Assembly (NCBI RefSeq): GCF_000467105.1 | Contig: NZ_BATI01000016.1 | Location: 1 to 64,000, forward strand | DNA from: Aquipseudomonas alcaligenes NBRC 14159 | GTDB lineage: Bacteria; Pseudomonadota; Gammaproteobacteria; Pseudomonadales; Pseudomonadaceae | Direction: 5' to 3' | Length of the DNA stretch: 64,000 nucleotides | Part shown: in pieces, positions 7,572 to 16,499 of the stretch | Numbering within the stretch: the stretch's first letter is position 1 | Layout: each line of letters opens with the position of its first letter | Notes under the pieces: model-generated | Seen by the model: the letters and a program-made list of their open reading frames with translations, nothing else | What the model was told of the DNA's origin: nothing | The model's database searches: none | Made by a program: the position numbers and the translations under genes

Positions 7572-8027
7572 TTATCCAGCCAGGGAAAGCCAGGGGGTGG
7601 CGAGAATGACGACCAGGGCCAGCAACAGCTGCGCCACCAGCCAGGCTGCCTGCAGGCGCAGCAGACGGAGCGCGGCGTGGCTACGTTGCAGCCAGTCGCG
7701 AGGCGCAGCGTCGGTGGGTTGCAGACCAAGGCTGTGCAGCGCCTGGTCGAGGTCGGTGGTGTGCATGGCGAGACGAGCGGTATCGCCGGCCAGGCGGGCG
7801 AACAGTTCAGCGTCCAGTGCCACGCGGATGGCCCAGTACTTCTGTGCCAGGCCGAGCATCACCAGCAGGCCGCAGACCACAGCGCTGGCGGCGCTGGGTG
7901 GTGCACCGAGCAGCGGCGCCAGACCATAGGCCAGGGCCAGCAGGGTCAGCGTGTTGGACAGCAGGTCCAGGCCACGGCCACGGCCCAGCAGGCCGGCGAC
8001 CAGAGTGAGTTGCATCTCAGAGGCCAT
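7572..8027 (-). CDS. Small membrane protein of the lipid operon
   Basis: A 151-residue protein with two hydrophobic segments near the N-terminus (roughly residues 25-42 and 46-62) and one near the C-terminus (128-146), separated by a soluble helical part. I recognise no family. The start at 8027 has GGAG seven bases upstream and overlaps the phosphatase gene by 11 bases; an internal ATG at 8015 has no such site. Tight overlap on one side and a 13-base gap on the other place it firmly in the lipid operon, so a structural or accessory role in that pathway is inferred. Confidence 0.65.
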   Translation of the reverse strand: MASEMQLTLVAGLLGRGRGLDLLSNTLTLLALAYGLAPLLGAPPSAASAVVCGLLVMLGLAQKYWAIRVALDAELFARLAGDTARLAMHTTDLDQALHSLGLQPTDAAPRDWLQRSHAALRLLRLQAAWLVAQLLLALVVILATPWLSLAG

Positions 8028-9354
8028 GGGCCATCTCCAGATTCGCCGAGGGTTGCAGCAGACCCTGCAGCGCTATGCGCTGGGCATCGCCAAGGACAAT
8101 CCTTGGCCGCGCGGCGCGGATCATCGCGATGGCCTGCTCGACGCTGTCGGCGCAGCCGCTGTGCAGCAGCCAGGCGGCGACCAGGGTGGCGCTGCGTGAG
8201 TAGCCGAGGGCGCAGCAGACCAGCAGCGGACCCTGCTGGCGCAACTGTTCGATCAGCTCGGCGCCCTGACGGCACGCCTCGCTATCCGGGGCGACCAGGT
8301 CGAGTAGTGGCAGGTTGCGATAGGTCTTGCCGGGCAGGCGCACCGGCAGCTCGGCGCTGAGGTCGAGCACGGCAGCGAAGGGCGCCGCTTCACGCGCGCT
8401 TGGCACGCGGCCGAGCCAGACGCCCTCCACCACCTGATCCGGTTGTGGGTGCTTGCGTGTCCATAGCCGCGAGTTGACCCAAGCTCCAAGCAGATAGGGC
8501 GCCAATAGCCAGGTGCTGGCCGAACTCAGCGAGCCGTCTGCGTGCTTCTGGAAGCCGGCCGCGCCGAACAGTGCGTAATTCAGCGCTACCAGCAGCAGCG
8601 ATGCGCAGGGCCACAGCAGCCACAGCCAGGCGCCGCCGAGATTGACCGCCAGGGCGGCGCAGATCGCGCTGCCGAGCCCGTAGCGCAGCGCTAGACGCCA
8701 GCGCTGTGGCTCGCGGGCCAGGCGCAGGTTGTGCAGCGGGCTGCGGTCCTCTATTGGCCAGAGCCAGACGCACAGCCAGCCGGCCAGGGCGCCGGTGGGG
8801 ACATCGATGAAGTGATGCTGCCAGGTGGTCAGCACCGACAGGCCGATCAGCGCCATCCAGCCATGCAGCAGGCCACGCAGCAGCAGGCCGCGGGTATGGC
8901 GGGCGAACATCACCCAGATCACCACCAGCAGGGCGATATGCAGCGAGGGCGCCTGGTTGAACGGCTTGTCGAAGCCCATCAGCACATCGAACATCCAGCC
9001 GAAGAAGCCGTCCAGCTCCGGACGTTCGAAAGTGAAGCGCAGCGGCCAGAGCAGGAAGCAGGCGACGCAGATGACCTGTGCCGTAAGCAGGCGCAGGGCG
9101 TGGCGGTCCATCTCCCGGCGAGTGGCCGGGAGCAGGAAGGACAGGCCGTAGAGCAGGTCGATCGACCAGTAGGGCACGATGCTCCAGGGCCACAGCGGCA
9201 TTGCGCTTTCCCAGGCGAACACCAGGCTGCCGACATCCTCGCGCTGCGCAGTCAGCCAGTTGGCGAAGCCGTAGCTGGCGAAGAACAGCGGGCCGAGCAG
9301 CAACAGCCAAAGAACCCCGCGCTTCCACAATCCGGTTTCGCGGGCGGCCTGCAT
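8017..9354 (-). CDS. ynbD: PAP2 phosphatase fused to dual-specificity phosphatase
   Basis: A 445-residue fusion. The N-terminal part is a polytopic PAP2-superfamily lipid phosphatase, with a QAPSLHIAL block (the PSxSH-type motif) near residue 130 and WQHHFIDVPTG (SRxxxxxHxxxD-type motif) near residue 177. The C-terminal 150 residues form a cysteine phosphatase with CCALGYSRSA, the CX5R signature, near residue 380. This matches E. coli YnbD. The start at 9354 overlaps the stop of the preceding gene (TGATG); a longer frame upstream is not conserved. It likely removes phosphate from a lipid intermediate; the role of the second phosphatase domain is unknown. Confidence 0.85.
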   Translation of the reverse strand: MQAARETGLWKRGVLWLLLLGPLFFASYGFANWLTAQREDVGSLVFAWESAMPLWPWSIVPYWSIDLLYGLSFLLPATRREMDRHALRLLTAQVICVACFLLWPLRFTFERPELDGFFGWMFDVLMGFDKPFNQAPSLHIALLVVIWVMFARHTRGLLLRGLLHGWMALIGLSVLTTWQHHFIDVPTGALAGWLCVWLWPIEDRSPLHNLRLAREPQRWRLALRYGLGSAICAALAVNLGGAWLWLLWPCASLLLVALNYALFGAAGFQKHADGSLSSASTWLLAPYLLGAWVNSRLWTRKHPQPDQVVEGVWLGRVPSAREAAPFAAVLDLSAELPVRLPGKTYRNLPLLDLVAPDSEACRQGAELIEQLRQQGPLLVCCALGYSRSATLVAAWLLHSGCADSVEQAIAMIRAARPRIVLGDAQRIALQGLLQPSANLEMAHGL

Positions 9355-11108
9355 CAGGACACCCGCTGGGCCAGGGACACGCTGAAGATGCCCCATTCGT
9401 CGATGCGCTGTTCCAGCTTGCGGAAACCGGCGGCCTCCACCAGCTGGTCCATTTCCGCCTGGCTGCGTCGGCGCATCACCCAGGCCTGGCCCTGGCGGTG
9501 GCTGGTTAGGGCGCGGGCGATCAGTTCCAGCTGTGGGTGCCAGGGCTGGCCGGTGTAGACCAGGTAGCCACCCTCCTCGACCGCCGCGGCCAGGCCGGCC
9601 AGCGAGTCGCCGATCATCTGGTTGCTGCCGAACAGCTCGTACAGGCCGGAGACCACCGCCAGCGTCGGTTTGGGATCGAGGGCAGCCAGGTCGGCCCGGT
9701 CGAAGGCATCGCCTTTGACGAAGCGGGCGATGTCGCCGAGGCCCTTCTGCGCGATCAGCGCACTGCCGTCGCGTACGTTGATCTCGCTGTAGTCACGCAG
9801 CAGGATCGCGTCCGGCTTGTGCTCCAGGCCTTCGAGGGATTCGAGGATGTAACGGCCGTGGCCGGCGGCGATGTCGACGATGCGCACCGCCTTGTCCGCC
9901 TCGCGCAGCCGGCCCATGGCCAGGCGCAGCAGTTCCTCGGCATGCAGCTTGCGCTGGCGGATGCCACGCCAGCCGATGGAGTTCAGGTAGTTCGCATCGA
10001 TCAGGCGGCCCAGCGCGGACTTGCCGGACGGCTGGTTGCGGTAGACGTAGTCCAGGGTACTGCCGGAATCGAAGCCGGTGGCGAAGCCCAGCTTCACCCC
10101 GTCGGACAGCCCGCTGCCGAGCTTGAGGCCGGCGCGGGTCGCGTGCCAGTACAGGTCGCCGAAGGAGTTCTTCGGCAGTGGCGCAGACAGGCTCTCGGCC
10201 TCGGCGCAGCTCCAGCCAAAACGGTCGGCATCCAGCAGCGAGGGACGCGCGGCCGGCTGCTCGAAACTTTCCAGGATGAAGCGTCGCGCACGGCTCAGCG
10301 CATGGGCGCGGTCGCGCTCGCCAAGGGTGTCGTGGAAAAAGCCAGGGAGGATGTGCTTCTCCTTGCGCAGGCTACCCAGGCGCTCGAAGAACTGCTCCTG
10401 CGGTTTGCGATGCACGACGAAGTCGGCGCCGGAGATCAGCAGCTGGGTCGGGATCTGGATCGCCTGGGCATCGGCGACCACGCGCTCGGCGGCGTCGTAG
10501 AGCCCCAGCAGCATGTTGACCGAGATCGGCCGGGTGATCAGCGGGTCGTTCTCGAACGAGGCGATGCGCTCGGGATCGTGGCTGAGGAAGCGCGCCTTGA
10601 CGTAGCTGTTGACGAAGAAGTTGCCGCGCCACTGGCGCAGCAGCTTCAGGCCCGGGCGGGCGAAGGGCACGTAGAGCTTGACCTTGAACGCCGGCGAGGC
10701 GAGCACCAGGCAGCGTACCTTGGGCGCGTAGTCGTGGGCCCAGGTGCTAATGATCACGGCACCCACGCTCTGCGCCAGCACGGCCATGTCGGACTGCTCG
10801 ATGGCATGCGTCGCACTGAGGTGATCGAGGAAGGTCTGCACATCGCGCACGCTGGTGGCGAAGCTCGGGCTGTCACCGCGGGCGCCGGGTGACAGGCCGT
10901 GGCCGCGGGCATCCCAGGCGAAGAAGTCGTAGTCGGGCAGATCCAGCTCGGCGGGCAGGTGGGCCATGCGCCCGCCGTGCTCGTGGCCGCGGTGGAACAT
11001 CACCACCGCCTTGCGCGGGCCTGCGCCGGGGTGAGTGGCGGGCCAGTGGCGATAGAGCAGCTCCACGCCATCGTGGGTGAGGAAGACAGCCGTCTTGCAG
11101 TCGCGCAT
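9354..11108 (-). CDS. ynbC: Alpha/beta hydrolase fused to SAM methyltransferase
   Basis: A 584-residue fusion equivalent to E. coli YnbC. Residues 1-290 form a monoglyceride-lipase-like alpha/beta hydrolase: MFHRGHEHGGRM near the oxyanion region, DARGHGLSPG, and AQSVGA as the nucleophile elbow (Ala replaces the first Gly of GxSxG). Residues 320-584 form a class I methyltransferase with VRIVDIAAGHGRYI as the SAM-binding loop. The ATG at 11108 has AAGGA seven bases upstream. It sits 10 bases after the CDP-alcohol transferase gene. Both domains presumably act on lipid or lipid-head-group substrates; neither substrate is known. Confidence 0.85.
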   Translation of the reverse strand: MRDCKTAVFLTHDGVELLYRHWPATHPGAGPRKAVVMFHRGHEHGGRMAHLPAELDLPDYDFFAWDARGHGLSPGARGDSPSFATSVRDVQTFLDHLSATHAIEQSDMAVLAQSVGAVIISTWAHDYAPKVRCLVLASPAFKVKLYVPFARPGLKLLRQWRGNFFVNSYVKARFLSHDPERIASFENDPLITRPISVNMLLGLYDAAERVVADAQAIQIPTQLLISGADFVVHRKPQEQFFERLGSLRKEKHILPGFFHDTLGERDRAHALSRARRFILESFEQPAARPSLLDADRFGWSCAEAESLSAPLPKNSFGDLYWHATRAGLKLGSGLSDGVKLGFATGFDSGSTLDYVYRNQPSGKSALGRLIDANYLNSIGWRGIRQRKLHAEELLRLAMGRLREADKAVRIVDIAAGHGRYILESLEGLEHKPDAILLRDYSEINVRDGSALIAQKGLGDIARFVKGDAFDRADLAALDPKPTLAVVSGLYELFGSNQMIGDSLAGLAAAVEEGGYLVYTGQPWHPQLELIARALTSHRQGQAWVMRRRSQAEMDQLVEAAGFRKLEQRIDEWGIFSVSLAQRVS

Positions 11109-11118
11109 CGAAATATCC

Positions 11119-11742
11119 TTATTCCGATTGAGAGGTTTGTGCCACCTCGGCCAGGCCTTGGCGCACGCGGTTGACCAGAGTCGCCAGCAGCAACAGCAGG
11201 ATCACCGCTAGCAGCCCGTTTATCCAAGACGACGGCAACAGGCCGGACGCCACACCGGCGCCCAGAACGCCGAAGCAGAAGGCGCGGTCGCTCTTGCCCA
11301 TGGGGCCGTCGTAGCGGCGCGAGGCACCGACCATCGGGCCGAGCACGCCGGCGTATTCGCTGATCACCGCCAGCACCACCACCAGCACCACCAGGGTCGG
11401 CGAAACGCCGGCGAGCAGGGCGAAGGGCAGGTACAGGGCACTGTCGGCGACCACGTCACTCAGCTCGTTGAGGTAGGCGCCGAGTTTGGACTGCTGGCCG
11501 AACTCGCGGGCGAGCATGCCGTCCACGGCGTTCAGCGCCATGCGCAGCAGCATCCACAAAGGAATCAGGGCGAACAGCCAGGTGTGCTGTGGCAGCCAGG
11601 CCAGCAGCGCGCCGAGCAGCACGGACACCGCGGCGGCGGCGAGGGTCACCTGGTTGGCGGTGATGCCCTGCGCATACAGGCGCTGCACACCGGGGCGCAG
11701 CAGATTCTGGAAGCGAGGTTTGAGCTGGTAGATGGACGGCAT
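11119..11742 (-). CDS. ynbA: CDP-alcohol phosphatidyltransferase (YnbA-like)
   Basis: A 207-residue integral membrane enzyme. The CDP-alcohol phosphatidyltransferase signature starts at about residue 73: DGMLAREFGQQSKLGAYLNE then LSDVVAD. Compared with the family consensus (DGxxARx8Gx3Dx3D) the third acidic position is Asn (LNELSD), a change I also recall in YnbA-type proteins. About six hydrophobic segments surround it. It is the first gene of the leftward lipid operon and would join a CDP-activated lipid to an alcohol head group. Head group unknown; PgsA and PssA are the housekeeping relatives and should be elsewhere. Confidence 0.85.
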   Translation of the reverse strand: MPSIYQLKPRFQNLLRPGVQRLYAQGITANQVTLAAAAVSVLLGALLAWLPQHTWLFALIPLWMLLRMALNAVDGMLAREFGQQSKLGAYLNELSDVVADSALYLPFALLAGVSPTLVVLVVVLAVISEYAGVLGPMVGASRRYDGPMGKSDRAFCFGVLGAGVASGLLPSSWINGLLAVILLLLLATLVNRVRQGLAEVAQTSQSE

Positions 11743-11976
11743 GGAGCGAAAATCCCTTTCACGATGCGGGTCCGCCTAGCTTACTCGCTTTGCCCGCCCG
11801 GCGTTCCGGCAAGACTGTGCGGCATTGCCGAATTCGTCCATGACGCCGGTTGCGGTGAAAACTTATGCCCCGCTGCACGGCCTCTCGGGCGCAGTTAAAA
11901 GTCCATATGAAACAGGGTGTTGGACGCGATAATGGCAATGCGCCGGTATTTCGCGCACAGCTTATCCACAGGCGCG
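11743..11976. other. Intergenic region with a consensus DnaA box
   Basis: A 234-base gap upstream of the lipid operon and downstream of the plsC-type gene. It must hold the lipid-operon promoter, but I cannot pick it with confidence. TTATCCACA at 11962-11970 is a perfect DnaA-box 9-mer, seven bases from the end of the downstream acyltransferase gene. No second box is adjacent, so this is not an origin. Confidence 0.5.
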
Positions 11977-12750
11977 TCAGGCGATGCCCGAGGCGCCTTC
12001 GGAGACGGCCTGTGGTGCTACGCCGCTGATCTGTTGCTGGGTCTGGGCCACCCAGGCGTAGGCGCGCTCGTTGAGCTCGGCAATGGCGCGCGGGCCCTCT
12101 CCCTCGGCGTGCATGACCGGACCTATGACCACCTGGATGGTGCCCGGGTACTTGGCCCAGCCCTGCTTGGGCCAGAACTCGCCGGCGTTGTGTGCGATCG
12201 GCAGTACCGGTAGGCCGGCGTTCACCGCCAGGGCAGCGCCGCCGCGGGAGAACTTGCCGATCTGCCCCGGTGGAATGCGCGTACCCTCGGGGAAGATCAG
12301 CACCCAGGCGCCCTGCTTGATGCGTTCGTCGCCCTGCTTGGCCAGTTGCTTGAGGGCGGCCTTGGGGTTGCTGCGGTCGATGGCGATGGGCTTGAGCATG
12401 GCCATGGCCCAGCCGAAGAACGGCACGTACAGCAGTTCGCGCTTGACCACCTGCGACAGCGGCTCGAACAGCGCGGAGAGGAAGAAGGTTTCCCAGGTGC
12501 TCTGGTGCTTGGCCAGGATCACGCAGGGCTGCTGCGGGATGTTTTCCAGGCCGCGGACTTCGTAGTGGATGCCCGCCACCACCTTGGCCAGCCAGGTGGC
12601 GCAGCGGCACCAGGTCTGGATCACCAGGCGGTAGCGCGCGCGGAATGGCAGGAAAGGCGCGATGAACACGCAGAAGATGCACCAGAAGAAGGAGCTGGAG
12701 GACAGCAGCAGGTAGAAGAAGAAGGTTCTGATGGCCTGCACTGTCGTCAT
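11977..12750 (-). CDS. plsC: 1-acyl-sn-glycerol-3-phosphate acyltransferase
   Basis: A 257-residue membrane-bound acyltransferase that puts the second acyl chain on lysophosphatidate to make phosphatidate. It has an N-terminal hydrophobic helix (residues 8-35), the HX4E form of the catalytic motif in AKHQSTWETF near residue 83, and FPEGTRIPPG near residue 154. It starts 15 bases after the heptose phosphatase stop, on the same strand as glyS. Position and sequence match the P. aeruginosa origin-proximal lysophosphatidate acyltransferase. A second PlsC-like protein lies in the lipid operon at 6935-7558. Confidence 0.9.
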   Translation of the reverse strand: MTTVQAIRTFFFYLLLSSSSFFWCIFCVFIAPFLPFRARYRLVIQTWCRCATWLAKVVAGIHYEVRGLENIPQQPCVILAKHQSTWETFFLSALFEPLSQVVKRELLYVPFFGWAMAMLKPIAIDRSNPKAALKQLAKQGDERIKQGAWVLIFPEGTRIPPGQIGKFSRGGAALAVNAGLPVLPIAHNAGEFWPKQGWAKYPGTIQVVIGPVMHAEGEGPRAIAELNERAYAWVAQTQQQISGVAPQAVSEGASGIA

Positions 12751-12765
12751 GGGGGCTCGCGTTCT

Positions 12766-13296
12766 CTAGAGAAGAAGCTGATCGGCTATGGCCGCCAGAT
12801 CATCGAATATCAGGGTTCCCGCTGGCAATGGCTTGGCCAGCGTGCGCTGGCCCTTGCCGGTCTTCACCAGCACGGGTTGGCAATGGACGGCCAGCGCCGC
12901 CTCCAGGTCACCGCTGCTGTCGCCGACGAACCAGACGCCTGCGAGTTCCGTGCCGTAGTGCGCAGCGATCTGCTGCAGCATGCCGGGTTTCGGCTTGCGG
13001 CAGGTGCAGCCGTCGTCCGGGCCGTGCGGGCAATGCACGATCAGGCCGACTTCGCCGCCCTGCTCCGCCACCAGCTCACGCAGGCGCGCGTGCATCGTGT
13101 CCAGAGTGGCCGCGTCGTAGTAGCCGCGGGCCAGGCCCGACTGGTTGGTGGCCACGGCCACGGTCCAGCCAGCCTTGCTCAGGCGAGCGATGGCGGCGAT
13201 CGAACCGGGGATCGGAATCCACTCGTCGAGCGACTTGATGTAGGCGTCGGAGTCTTCGTTGATGACGCCGTCGCGGTCGAGAATCAGCAGTTTCAT
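12766..13296 (-). CDS. gmhB: D-glycero-beta-D-manno-heptose 1,7-bisphosphate 7-phosphatase
   Basis: A 176-residue cytoplasmic HAD-family phosphatase acting in the ADP-heptose branch of LPS core synthesis. It opens MKLLILDRDGVINED, with the DxD nucleophile/acid pair. It has ATNQSGLARG (HAD motif II) and the zinc-binding cluster CPHGPDDGCTCRKPKPG near residue 92, then GDSSGDLEAA as motif IV. The start at 13296 is where homology begins; the frame is open a few codons further upstream. It lies between glyS and plsC, as in P. aeruginosa. Confidence 0.92.
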   Translation of the reverse strand: MKLLILDRDGVINEDSDAYIKSLDEWIPIPGSIAAIARLSKAGWTVAVATNQSGLARGYYDAATLDTMHARLRELVAEQGGEVGLIVHCPHGPDDGCTCRKPKPGMLQQIAAHYGTELAGVWFVGDSSGDLEAALAVHCQPVLVKTGKGQRTLAKPLPAGTLIFDDLAAIADQLLL

Positions 13297-13342
13297 GCAG
13301 TTACCCGAGCCACCGGGCGGCACAGGCCGCCCGGTGTGCCCG

Positions 13343-15397
13343 TCAGCCCAGCAGGGAGATATCGGCGACGCCCAGGAACAGGCCGCGCAGCTGGTTCAGC
13401 AGCGCCAGGCGGTTGGCCCGCACGGCGGCATCCTCGGCATTGACCATCACCGCGTCGAAGTACGCATCCACCGGCTCGCGCAGGCTGGCCAGCTGGGCCA
13501 GGGCCTCGCGGTAGCAGCGCGCGGCGGCCATCGGCGCCACGGCCTGGGCGGCGGCAGCCACGGCCTGGGCCAGGGTCTGCTCGGCGCCGGCTTCCAGCAG
13601 CTTGGCGTCCACCGCGGCCGGCAGCTGGCCTTCGGCCTTGGCCAGGATGTTCGACACGCGCTTGTTGGCGGCGGCCAGAGCGGCCGCTTCCGGCAGCTGA
13701 CGGAAGGCCTGCACGGCCTGCACGCGCTGGTCGAAGTCCAGCGGTGCGGCCGGGCTGAGGGCGCGCACGGCCTGGTACACGGCCACGTCCACGCCTTCGT
13801 CCTCGTAGCGCGCACGCAGGCGGTCGAAGATGAAGTCCAGCACCTGCTGGGCCAGGCCCTCGGCCTTGACCTTGTCGCCATACAGGCCGACGGCGAAGCC
13901 AACGGCCTCGACCAGATCGAGGTCCAGCTGCTTCTCGATCAGGATGCGCAGCACGCCCAGTGCGGCGCGGCGTAGGGCGTAGGGGTCCTTGGAGCCGGTC
14001 GGCAGCATGCCGATGCCGAAGATGCCGACCAGGGTGTCGAGCTTGTCGGCCACCGCCACGGCGGCGCCGGTCAGGGTCTGCGGCAGTTCGGCGCCGGCGC
14101 CGCGCGGCATGTACTGCTCGTTCAGCGCCTGGGCCACGTCTTCCGGCTCGCCGTCGTGCTTGGCGTAGTAGTAGCCGGCGATGCCCTGCATTTCCGGGAA
14201 CTCGCCGACCATCTCGCTGGCCAGGTCGCACTTGGACAGGATGCCGGCGCGTGCGGCGCGGCTGGCGTCACCGCCGATGCGCTCGGCGATGAAGGCGGCG
14301 AGTTTCGACACGCGCTCGGCCTTGTCGTACACGCTGCCGAGCTGGGCCTGGAACACCACGTTGGCCAGGCGCTGGTTGCGTTTCTCCAGGGGCTGGCGCT
14401 TGTCCTGCTTGAAGAAGAACTCGGCGTCGGTCAGGCGCGGGCGCACCACCTTCTCGTTTCCGGCGACGATCTGCGCCGGGTCCTTGCTCTCGATGTTGGC
14501 CACGGTGATGAAGCGCGGCAGCAGCTTGCCGTTGCCGTCGACCAGGCAGAAGTACTTCTGGTTGTCCTGCATGGTGGCGATCAGCGCTTCCTGCGGCACC
14601 TCGAGGAAGCGTTCCTCGAAGGAGCAGACCAGCGGCACCGGCCACTCGACCAGGGCAGTCACCTCATCCAGCAGCGCCGGCGGCACGATGGCAGTGCCGT
14701 TCTCGGCCTTGGCCAGTTCCTCGACGCGCTTGGCGATCTGCTCACGGCGCTTGGCGAAGTCGGCGACCACGAAGGCGCCGCGCAGGTCGTGGGAGTAGCT
14801 GGCCGGGCTCTCGATCGCCACTTCGTAATTGGCGTGGAAGCGGTGGCCACGGGACATGCGCCCGGCCTTCTGGGCGAGGATCTCGCAGTCGACCACGTGC
14901 TGGCCGAACAGCATGACCAGCCACTGGGTCGGACGGACGAACTCTTCCTTGCGCGCGGCCCAGCGCATGCGCTTGGGAATCGGCAGTTCATTCAGGGAGG
15001 CTTCGACGATGCCCGGCAGCAGGCTGACGGTGCTCTGCCCGGCGATGCTCTGGCTGAACTTCAGCTTCGGCCCGCTCTGGTCGATCTGGCTCAGCTCGAC
15101 GCCGCACTTCTTGGCGAAGCCGAGGGCGGCCTGGGTCGGGTTGCCGTCCTTGTCGAAGGCGGCCTGCACGGGCGGCCCGTCGAGGTTGACGGTGCGGTCC
15201 GGCTGCTGGCTGGCCAGGGCCTCGACCAGCACGGCCAGGCGGCGCGGCGCGGCGTAGTAACGGGCGCTCTGGTAGCCCAGGCCGGCGGCCTTGAGGCCTT
15301 TCTCGACGCCCGCCAGGAAGGCCTCGCCGAGGCTCTTCAGGGCCTTGGGTGGCAGCTCTTCGGTGCCCAGTTCGACCAGGAAATCATGTGCACTCAT
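13343..15397 (-). CDS. glyS: Glycyl-tRNA synthetase beta subunit
   Basis: A 684-residue beta subunit of the bacterial alpha2beta2 glycyl-tRNA synthetase, which binds tRNA-Gly and assists charging by the alpha subunit. The start [20 protein letters not shown] is the canonical GlyS N-terminus; internal landmarks are [20 protein letters not shown] near residue 150 and a C-terminal anticodon-binding-like domain. Length matches the family. Its ATG overlaps the glyQ stop by four bases (ATGA), so the two subunits are translationally coupled. Confidence 0.97.
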   Translation of the reverse strand: MSAHDFLVELGTEELPPKALKSLGEAFLAGVEKGLKAAGLGYQSARYYAAPRRLAVLVEALASQQPDRTVNLDGPPVQAAFDKDGNPTQAALGFAKKCGVELSQIDQSGPKLKFSQSIAGQSTVSLLPGIVEASLNELPIPKRMRWAARKEEFVRPTQWLVMLFGQHVVDCEILAQKAGRMSRGHRFHANYEVAIESPASYSHDLRGAFVVADFAKRREQIAKRVEELAKAENGTAIVPPALLDEVTALVEWPVPLVCSFEERFLEVPQEALIATMQDNQKYFCLVDGNGKLLPRFITVANIESKDPAQIVAGNEKVVRPRLTDAEFFFKQDKRQPLEKRNQRLANVVFQAQLGSVYDKAERVSKLAAFIAERIGGDASRAARAGILSKCDLASEMVGEFPEMQGIAGYYYAKHDGEPEDVAQALNEQYMPRGAGAELPQTLTGAAVAVADKLDTLVGIFGIGMLPTGSKDPYALRRAALGVLRILIEKQLDLDLVEAVGFAVGLYGDKVKAEGLAQQVLDFIFDRLRARYEDEGVDVAVYQAVRALSPAAPLDFDQRVQAVQAFRQLPEAAALAAANKRVSNILAKAEGQLPAAVDAKLLEAGAEQTLAQAVAAAAQAVAPMAAARCYREALAQLASLREPVDAYFDAVMVNAEDAAVRANRLALLNQLRGLFLGVADISLLG

Positions 15398-16341
15398 GCT
15401 TGCGCCTCCAGCTTGGCCAGGACTTCGTCACGCAGTTCGGGGGTGGCCATCGGGAAGCCGAGCTTGGCGCGGGCCAGCAGGTAGCTCTGGGCGATGTTCC
15501 GTGCCAGGGTGCGCACACGCAGGATGTACTGCTGACGCGCGGTCACCGAGATGGCGCGGCGGGCGTCGAGCAGGTTGAAGCTGTGCGAGGCCTTGATCAC
15601 CATTTCGTAGGCCGGCAGCGGCAGCTGCAGCTGCATCAGACGGTTGGCTTCGGACTCGTAGAAATCGAACAGGTCGAACAGCTTGTCGACGTTGGCGTGC
15701 TCGAAGTTGAAGGTGGACTGCTCCACTTCGTTCTGGTGGAACACGTCGCCGTAGGTGACCTTGCCGAACGGGCCGTCGGAGTAGACCAGGTCATACACCG
15801 AGTCGACGCCCTGCAGGTACATGGCCAGGCGTTCCAGACCGTAGGTGATCTCGCCGGTGACCGGGTAGCACTCGACGCCGCCGACCTGCTGGAAGTAGGT
15901 GAACTGGGTGACTTCCATGCCGTTCAGCCAGACTTCCCAGCCCAGACCCCAGGCGCCGAGGGTCGGCGATTCCCAGTTGTCTTCGACGAAGCGGATGTCG
16001 TGCACCAGGGTGTCGACGCCGATGCGGCGCAGCGACTCCAGGTATAGGTCCTGGATGTTTTCCGGGTTCGGCTTCAGCACCACCTGGAACTGGTAGTAGT
16101 GCTGCAGACGGTTGGGGTTCTCGCCGTAGCGGCCGTCGGCCGGGCGGCGCGAGGGCTGGACGTAGGCGGCGTTCCAGGTCTCCGGACCGATGGCGCGCAG
16201 GAAGGTGGCGGTGTGGAAGGTGCCGGCACCCATTTCCATGTCATAGGGCTGCAGGATCACGCAGCCCTGCTCGGCCCAATAGCTTTGCAGGGCGAGGATC
16301 AGGCCTTGGAAGGTGCTCACGTCGGGCTTGTTCTGGCTCAC
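15394..16341 (-). CDS. glyQ: Glycyl-tRNA synthetase alpha subunit
   Basis: A 315-residue catalytic alpha subunit of glycyl-tRNA synthetase, making glycyl-adenylate. Signature stretches are [40 protein letters not shown] and [20 protein letters not shown] near the N-terminus. I place the start at the GTG at 16341, where homology and family length begin, with GGTGA six bases upstream; the frame is open further with no conserved sequence. It is the first gene of the glyQ-glyS pair and probably of the gmhB-plsC run. A -10-like TATACT lies on this strand at 16386-16381. Confidence 0.96.
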   Translation of the reverse strand: MSQNKPDVSTFQGLILALQSYWAEQGCVILQPYDMEMGAGTFHTATFLRAIGPETWNAAYVQPSRRPADGRYGENPNRLQHYYQFQVVLKPNPENIQDLYLESLRRIGVDTLVHDIRFVEDNWESPTLGAWGLGWEVWLNGMEVTQFTYFQQVGGVECYPVTGEITYGLERLAMYLQGVDSVYDLVYSDGPFGKVTYGDVFHQNEVEQSTFNFEHANVDKLFDLFDFYESEANRLMQLQLPLPAYEMVIKASHSFNLLDARRAISVTARQQYILRVRTLARNIAQSYLLARAKLGFPMATPELRDEVLAKLEAQA

Positions 16342-16499
16342 GAATTTCACCGGTATCGAGGCGTTGGCGTAAAGCCGCGCAGTATACCTGATCAGGCTTG
16401 CGCTGGATGTGGCGGCACGCCCGCTGCGCATAGAGGCTGCGTACCCTGTAGCATTGTCACCCCTTGCCGGCACCGGCAGCGCTTACTCAGGCCTTTTTC

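Noticed and set aside
14156..15484. Long plus-strand frame across glyS
   Set aside because: Antisense of glyS; the glyS frame has full-length homology.
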